Source of the DNA: Phallusia mammillata
Taxonomy: Eukaryota; Chordata; Ascidiacea; Phlebobranchia; Ascidiidae
Length of the DNA: 64,000 bases
Direction: 5' to 3'
Assembly: GCA_003260075.1 (NCBI GenBank)
Contig: QLIY01000427.1
Coordinates: forward strand, 55,612 to 119,611
Shown here: positions 60,801-64,000 of the stretch, piece by piece
Layout of the letters: the number at the start of each line of letters is the position of its first letter
Position numbering within the stretch: position 1 is the first letter of the stretch
The notes under the pieces: model-generated
What the model was told of the DNA's origin: nothing
Database searches by the model: none
The model's input: the letters and a program-made list of their open reading frames with translations, nothing else
Program-made: the position numbers and the translations under genes

Positions 60801-63341
60801 AAGTCGTTGTCAATTAGCGTTTTATTTGACTACTAATTGGTTCCATTATTGACCACTGTGCATTTAGAAGCCTTTACCTTGACTTACATCCAAAAACATA
60901 GTGATATGTTTGACTTCTCTACCAAGTAATTAATGCTACATGAAGTTGTGTGCGCGTTACGTTGGTAAATAACCAAATTCGCAGCATCGTAACTTGAGAA
61001 ACGAAAAAGCTCCCAAAAGCAACCACGCCCATCAAACCAATAACCCCGCCCAAAGTTGTAATAAGCGGAATGGGGCCACAGGGGATGACGTAGCGATCGT
61101 ACGACAATTTTCGACCAATGGCGAAAGGTGGTGGATGCCATCCAACAGTGCCTACATGCTCTACCCTTTCAAGCATATACCGTGCGGTTTTTTTCGCTCT
61201 GGAAAACGTCTAGACAAGTGCTGACCCGGGCTACAGATCCACAAGTGTCAAGTTAGAAGCGCTTTAATACAGATACAGTTTAGGTTTGAGATTCATTATT
61301 GCCCCTGTCTAAGTCATGTTGCGTTTTGTGGGAAAATTGGAACGAGGTGTACCGTAATTAAACAGTTGTGGTCCACTTTCGGATTTTGTGGTTCATTCAT
61401 TTATGTCATGTACAAGTTCATCATTCGATATGATGAGAAAAATAGGAATAAAACATAAAACAAACAAGTATGGCAAACATGATTGGGCACCCGTTATGCT
61501 GTTTAGGCAAACCTAGTCAAAATAACAATTGGCTGAACCATCTGTGCCGTTTCCTAGTCCCCGAAATAAAACTACGAACGGCTGACAGGTCACGTGCCAC
61601 TATCTGGAGACTCTATTCATTACTACGCACGCACGCCGGCCGGCCGAGCGAACACCACCGCTGGATACGCCCTGATGCCTTCGTTGCTGGGTTTTGTTCA
61701 TATGGCGCCTCGTTGTGTGTTAGCAGTGTGTGCTTAGCGCTAGACGCGAGTTACCAGTCATAGCATTAACAACCTTTTCCCAAATGCCGGCCTATATACT
61801 AATCGGCTTGTAAGTGACGCACAAGCGACCGCAAACGGAATAAAACCTCGGGGGCGGGTTGGCTGCAGGCGTAAGAAAGGGAAAAGGTCTGCGCTGTTTC
61901 GTATCTCACAGAATAAAAGTGAGAACTTAGCAACGTGTTCCGGTATATGACCTTTGAAGTGGTAAGTGTAGCAACGGTGCTTGATCAGAAGAATTTAAAC
62001 TGTGTAACAAAACCTTCTACACAAATTCCAATATAGCAAACATCCAAACACCTAATGCTAAGCTATTGTCCTTCAAGTGATAAAGTATATGTGTCGCGTC
62101 TTTTGAAACTAAATACTCCCCCCCCCCTTCCAATATAGCAAACATCCAAACACCTAATGCTAAGCTATTGTCCTTTAAGTGATAAAGTATACGTGTCGTG
62201 TCTTTTGAAACTAAATACTGTGGTTCACGTTAAAATGACATATGCAGGTCAAAACATTGTTTAGCGGACCACCCACACGCACAGAATAAAGACAGCAAAA
62301 CTTTGTGAAGTTCTCCACAATCTCAACCTTTAAAATTATCAATCAGGTGGCATTAGGTCCTTAGTAATATACAGATTTAAAAGCATTTTATTGAAAAATT
62401 TAAATTGGTGAATTTTGGCAAAGCGACTCAATGTCAATCGAAACTTCGTTGTACAAAAAAGGATTTGGGCGAAATTCCAGAACCGCCACGCATGACTGGG
62501 CAGCCGTTATGCCGCAAATCGTGCCGCAAGGTATCCGTCTTATCTATTGTAACGCACATAAAGCGAAATAGCGACCAATAGGATTGCTGACTGATTAAGC
62601 CCAAAATTTCGTGTAGAATGCGATTACACGTCATGACTTAATACCAAGGAATTCGGGCATGATAATCATAACAAGCTTGTTTACTAGCGTTTTCCTTAAA
62701 AATGTAATAGATTTGACCTAGGCATATAAAACTGACATGACTGCATTACATCAACAACCATGACACGAGTATATAAACGAGTATTGCTCTTCCAGCAGTT
62801 TTTATCATAATCGACGTTTCGACGTTCCATGCAAGTCGCCTTCATCAATCACTGCTTGAAGAACAATACTATTTTATACATTATGCCTGACAACAATAAC
62901 TTATTTATGATACGAGTGTTTGTCAAAATCTTGAATCATGATTATTTTGGGACACTATATAACACATAGAAACAAAATGCCAATATTCCTAACCTTTTAG
63001 CGTAGCTAGCAACTCCATCGGCGACACGCTGGGATAGTTAAGCCGGTTTAATGCCAGCTCGTCCTCTGATTGGCTCGTTGCTGCAGAAGACGTCACTCCC
63101 ACAGTGGCCCGAAAAGCGGTGGTTTCCCCGTTTTGCTTGCTGGCAATTTTTGTGGTGCTCTCCTGTTCTATCGACGCCTCTGTGGGTTTGGTTGTGGGAG
63201 TTTTTATGGTTGTTGATGTTGATGATGTGGTTGTGGCTGATGTTGTAGAACGCATTGTAGTTATTGTTGTTGTTTTGACTGTTGCTGAACCAGAAGTGGC
63301 AGAAGTTGTTACTGGCGAAGATGCAGTAGGTGAAATTTTGT
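45867..63341 (-). CDS. ASAH2: Neutral ceramidase (18 exons; 5' end missing)
   Basis: Exons: 62994-63341, 54896-54966, 54045-54188, 53343-53433, 51991-52076, 51016-51143, 49531-49592, 49292-49372, 48905-49042, 48428-48555, 47818-48117, 47374-47508, 47144-47242, 46953-47048, 46663-46806, 46475-46528, 46317-46402, 45867-46056. Neutral ceramidase hydrolyses ceramide to sphingosine and fatty acid, outside the cell or at the plasma membrane. The catalytic part starts at YVIGVGRADITGP and runs 677 residues from the stalk junction to the stop at 45867, full length for the family. Visible motifs: IHFRQYSRAF, the catalytic-Ser motif GTHTHSAPAG (usually SGPAG), INRSPSAYLNNPESE, WFAVHCTSMNNSN, CKPAMGFSFAAGTTDG, the zinc-ligand region PGEFTTMSGRR, QRYEGASTIYGP, and a C-terminal immunoglobulin-like fold region. 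Signal anchor and start codon are not in the window. Identity is certain. Confidence 0.96.
50533..50920. repeat. Copy pair joined by C-run 50717-50727
   Basis: aaacctatcgtatttccaac...ctaggctcctctcag recurs at about 50728-50920 with several substitutions and small indels, in a ceramidase intron. Confidence 0.9.
51257..51465. repeat. Copy pair joined by C-run 51343-51352
   Basis: aaaagagaacagtgtattcag...tttgccaa recurs; the second copy has an extra ~26-base block. Ceramidase intron. Confidence 0.85.
53343..53433 (-). other. ASAH2: Catalytic-serine exon of neutral ceramidase
   Basis: This exon encodes VLKKLKLVYGDLYNAENVC followed by ISGTHTHSAPA and a phase-1 G. The Ser in THTHS is the family nucleophile and the histidines lie in the zinc-binding active site (family knowledge). 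The residue after the Ser is Ala where most family members I know have Gly. Confidence 0.9.
53801..53966. repeat. Dispersed CCCGAACC-rich repeat, copy 2
   Basis: It contains aagtcagacccaaattaagccc, then ttaaac and cccggttcgaacccgac, matching 5405-5560. It lies in a ceramidase intron. A box-B-like GGTTCGAA is present in both copies, so descent from a SINE is possible but not shown. Confidence 0.5.
55014..55440 (+). pseudogene. Decayed DDE/integrase-core-like gene with an intron
   Basis: The conceptual product starts in DIDTASRKLLWLKLW and continues with NCDPKLVGQWYLE, KIRLDRGSETGVMATMHTFL and YGKSTANQ. This is the pattern of the invertebrate and fish integrase catalytic core family (GxSRKILWLKV..NNDP..RxDRGTENG..YGxSTANQRIExWW). 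A GT...AG intron at about 55251-55317 splices ANQ onto IES-W-stop-NELHERLEKFYKH, where the family has WW. Lesions are a TGA after FLEGF and a TAG in place of the second Trp. The start of the domain is missing. It lies inside an 8-kb ceramidase intron on the opposite strand. The assembly's second copy (55557 onward) has TGG instead of TAG but carries a deletion just after. Confidence 0.75.
55285..55783. repeat. Copy pair joined by C-run 55547-55556
   Basis: aaatttgaactaacctatat... recurs at 55557-55783. The second copy lacks ~40 bases of the integrase-like exon but keeps TGG where the first has TAG. Confidence 0.9.
56480..57178 (-). pseudogene. Decayed alpha-type protein kinase
   Basis: Read on the minus strand, it has VDFKIEEEKFGEGGFRRAFK (glycine-rich start of the alpha-kinase fold), then, after a 1-nt frameshift near 57014, WVVERYLPETLELL, HTRKIVQMHTLAANFVAQL, YGYIPAYNKIYYGTI, FMTIEELIN, ALCLAHFSFLVSNEQLLLTD, FY-stop-PEIAS and LLFCTGNLATKAIDSFIASH. 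That order matches alpha-kinase domains (eEF2K/MHCK/TRPM7 superfamily), in particular the invertebrate stand-alone ones. Besides the frameshift there are in-frame stops after EELIN and inside FYxPEIAS, so it is not translatable as read. Possible upstream exons at 57413-57440 (LKHMDCDGFAGEQ) and about 57293-57352 have donor/acceptor sites. It has the same orientation as the host ceramidase gene and sits in its large intron. Confidence 0.85.
57699..58095. repeat. Copy pair joined by C-run 57894-57903
   Basis: gttgctacacatataaaata...cgcgaatacg recurs at 57904-58095 with several substitutions. Confidence 0.9.
58240..58497. repeat. 18-bp minisatellite, about 14 copies
   Basis: The unit is close to ttttcattttgatttgcg, with frequent gcg/gtg and ttttc/tattc/ttacg variants. 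Because 18 is a multiple of three, the array stays open in several frames on both strands, producing artefactual ORFs. It is bordered by two copies of ggca.tcataggccac (about 58138 and 58552) and a partly duplicated ggcactggca block, so the whole 0.43 kb may be one unit. Confidence 0.9.
58791..59255. repeat. Copy pair joined by a single N (59024)
   Basis: tctacgacgaaaggctgcaa...cgctcccttgtc occurs at 58791-59023 and again at 59025-59255 with two substitutions. Confidence 0.9.
59256..59490. promoter_or_regulatory. CpG-rich, CCAAT-containing patch
   Basis: The segment has many CG dinucleotides (acacgcgcc, aaaagcgcggcgctcc, gtgacgtaacgcgc), a CRE-like TGACGTAA and, on the minus strand, CCAAT (gattgg). 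No adjacent exon was identified on either strand, so promoter function is only a possibility. Confidence 0.25.
62018..62220. repeat. Copy pair joined by C-run 62118-62127
   Basis: ttccaatatagcaaacatcc...ctaaatact recurs at 62128-62220 with 3-4 substitutions. Confidence 0.9.
62772..62878 (-). repeat. Inverted-repeat element with hammerhead-like core, copy 3
   Basis: The 28-bp arms at 62772-62799 and 62851-62878 are inverted (shared TATAAA..AGTATTG.TCTTC.AGCAGT). On the minus strand the centre reads TTGATGAAGGCG, a loop, CGTCGAAACGTCG, so both halves of a hammerhead core are present with C to T at the first CUGAUGA base and a 4-bp stem II (one G-T pair). It lies just beyond the ceramidase stalk exon, in the 8-kb intron. 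Confidence 0.55.
62994..63341 (-). other. ASAH2: Mucin-like Thr/Ser-rich stalk exon of neutral ceramidase
   Basis: This 348-bp exon is phase 1 at both ends and joins the next exon in frame as LK-D-KEPGYVIG. The first ~75 residues are dominated by Thr and Ser with few hydrophobics, the composition of an O-glycosylated stalk; vertebrate neutral ceramidase has a Ser/Thr/Pro mucin box between its signal anchor and catalytic domain. The remainder (QSEDELALNRLNYPSVSPME) is not recognised. The acceptor is TTTTGTAG and the donor is GTTAGG. Because it is 8 kb from the next exon, membership rests on phase, strand and the known family layout. Confidence 0.75.
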
Positions 63342-64000
63342 CTACAAAACAAAAACAGGTTGTGTAATTGGTATACAGACATAAACTTTTGAATCCGTGT
63401 ACTTGAAGTTATGTAAACGATTTATGTTTGCCATTCCTCAAAACGTTCATTTTCAAATACCCACTTTCACGCAGATAAACACTTTTTTTTCATCAAACTG
63501 AGCTCCATTTTATGCACCATTCCAAATTTAATGAAGCATCAAATTTAACACAGTTAGCATGTGTGGTAATCAAGGAAATTAGCGCAAGGTCGAGAGGCAA
63601 CGTAAATCATTTAGTCAGGAAATCTACAGCTCAAGTGAATAGAAGTGTCTCTTGGCGGTCCAGTTACAACAATTGACGGTGCACTTAAACCGGCATTCGG
63701 CAGCAACGGCACAAACTAATTCAAATCACAGTCTAATTAAAGATTATCTTTACAAATGGTTATAATACACAAATTAAACACAAATTTCCTCAAGTGAGGC
63801 CAATACCGTTGTTGGCATAATCAATTTTAAAAATCACTTTATTCTGCAAAATGACCAACATGATTGGGTAAGAACAATAACTAGAAGAGTGGCTTTCTGA
63901 TATACTTCCATTTTATATATTCTATACGATATTTACCAATTTACTATACACATCATTTGATCTACACATATGATTGTTTTTGTAAACAAAAACTAATGGG
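63342..64000. other. Upstream intron of neutral ceramidase
   Basis: The stalk exon begins in phase 1, so at least one 5' exon (expected to encode the signal anchor) lies upstream. I see no candidate before the window ends. Confidence 0.5.

Larger units (their letters stand above)
54967..62993. other. 8-kb ceramidase intron rich in relics
   Basis: It holds the integrase-like and alpha-kinase pseudogenes, the 18-bp minisatellite, three stitched copy pairs, a CpG-rich patch and hammerhead-like copy 3. 59.5-62.0 kb shows no coding or named repeat signal. Confidence 0.65.

Noticed and set aside
63038-63382. Asn-rich 114-aa ORF
   Set aside because: Out-of-frame reading of the Thr-rich stalk exon.
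1-64000. CRISPR arrays, bacterial operons, phage genes
   Set aside because: No regularly spaced repeats with unique spacers; gene structure is eukaryotic throughout.

Overview
This is an AT-rich, intron-dense animal genomic window. It carries three spliced protein-coding genes and two decayed gene-like elements, with many small transposon relics between them. All intron boundaries that I placed are GT/AG and all exon phases close. The gene content (an ERC/ELKS active-zone protein very close to the vertebrate one, neutral ceramidase, and a Tre1/moody/GPR84-like receptor), together with the density of uncollapsed, slightly different sequence copies, suggests a highly polymorphic invertebrate deuterostome. 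A tunicate is my best guess; the species is not determined.

Layout. (1) 1-9919 has no recognised exon: assembly duplications, a tRNA-derived SINE and old repeats. (2) 9920-33925, minus strand: 22 consecutive exons of an ERC/ELKS/CAST scaffold protein (943 codons), with both the extreme N-terminus and the C-terminal end missing. (3) 35228-40104, plus strand: a complete 10-exon class A GPCR of 672 residues with a roughly 350-residue Ser-rich third intracellular loop. It lies head to head with ERC, or inside ERC's first intron. (4) 40105-45866: 3' UTR, intergenic DNA, a hAT-type MITE and a striking 29-bp hairpin. (5) 45867-63341, minus strand: neutral ceramidase in 18 exons. It includes a Thr/Ser-rich mucin-like stalk exon separated from the catalytic domain by an 8-kb intron. 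That intron holds a broken DDE integrase-like gene, a broken alpha-kinase gene and an 18-bp minisatellite.

The three genes have no obvious common pathway: one is a presynaptic/cortical scaffold, one a membrane receptor, one a secreted or membrane-anchored sphingolipid hydrolase.

The strongest large-scale pattern is technical. There are more than 20 runs of C, never G, on this strand. Most sit exactly at the join of two nearly identical head-to-tail copies of 30-260 bp. Two single-N joints look the same. I read these as uncollapsed haplotype copies stitched together by the assembly, not as biology. The best biological leads are a family of short inverted-repeat elements with a hammerhead-ribozyme-like core (18.5, 24.0 and 62.8 kb), and the decayed integrase/alpha-kinase pair, in which the two stitched copies carry different lesions.
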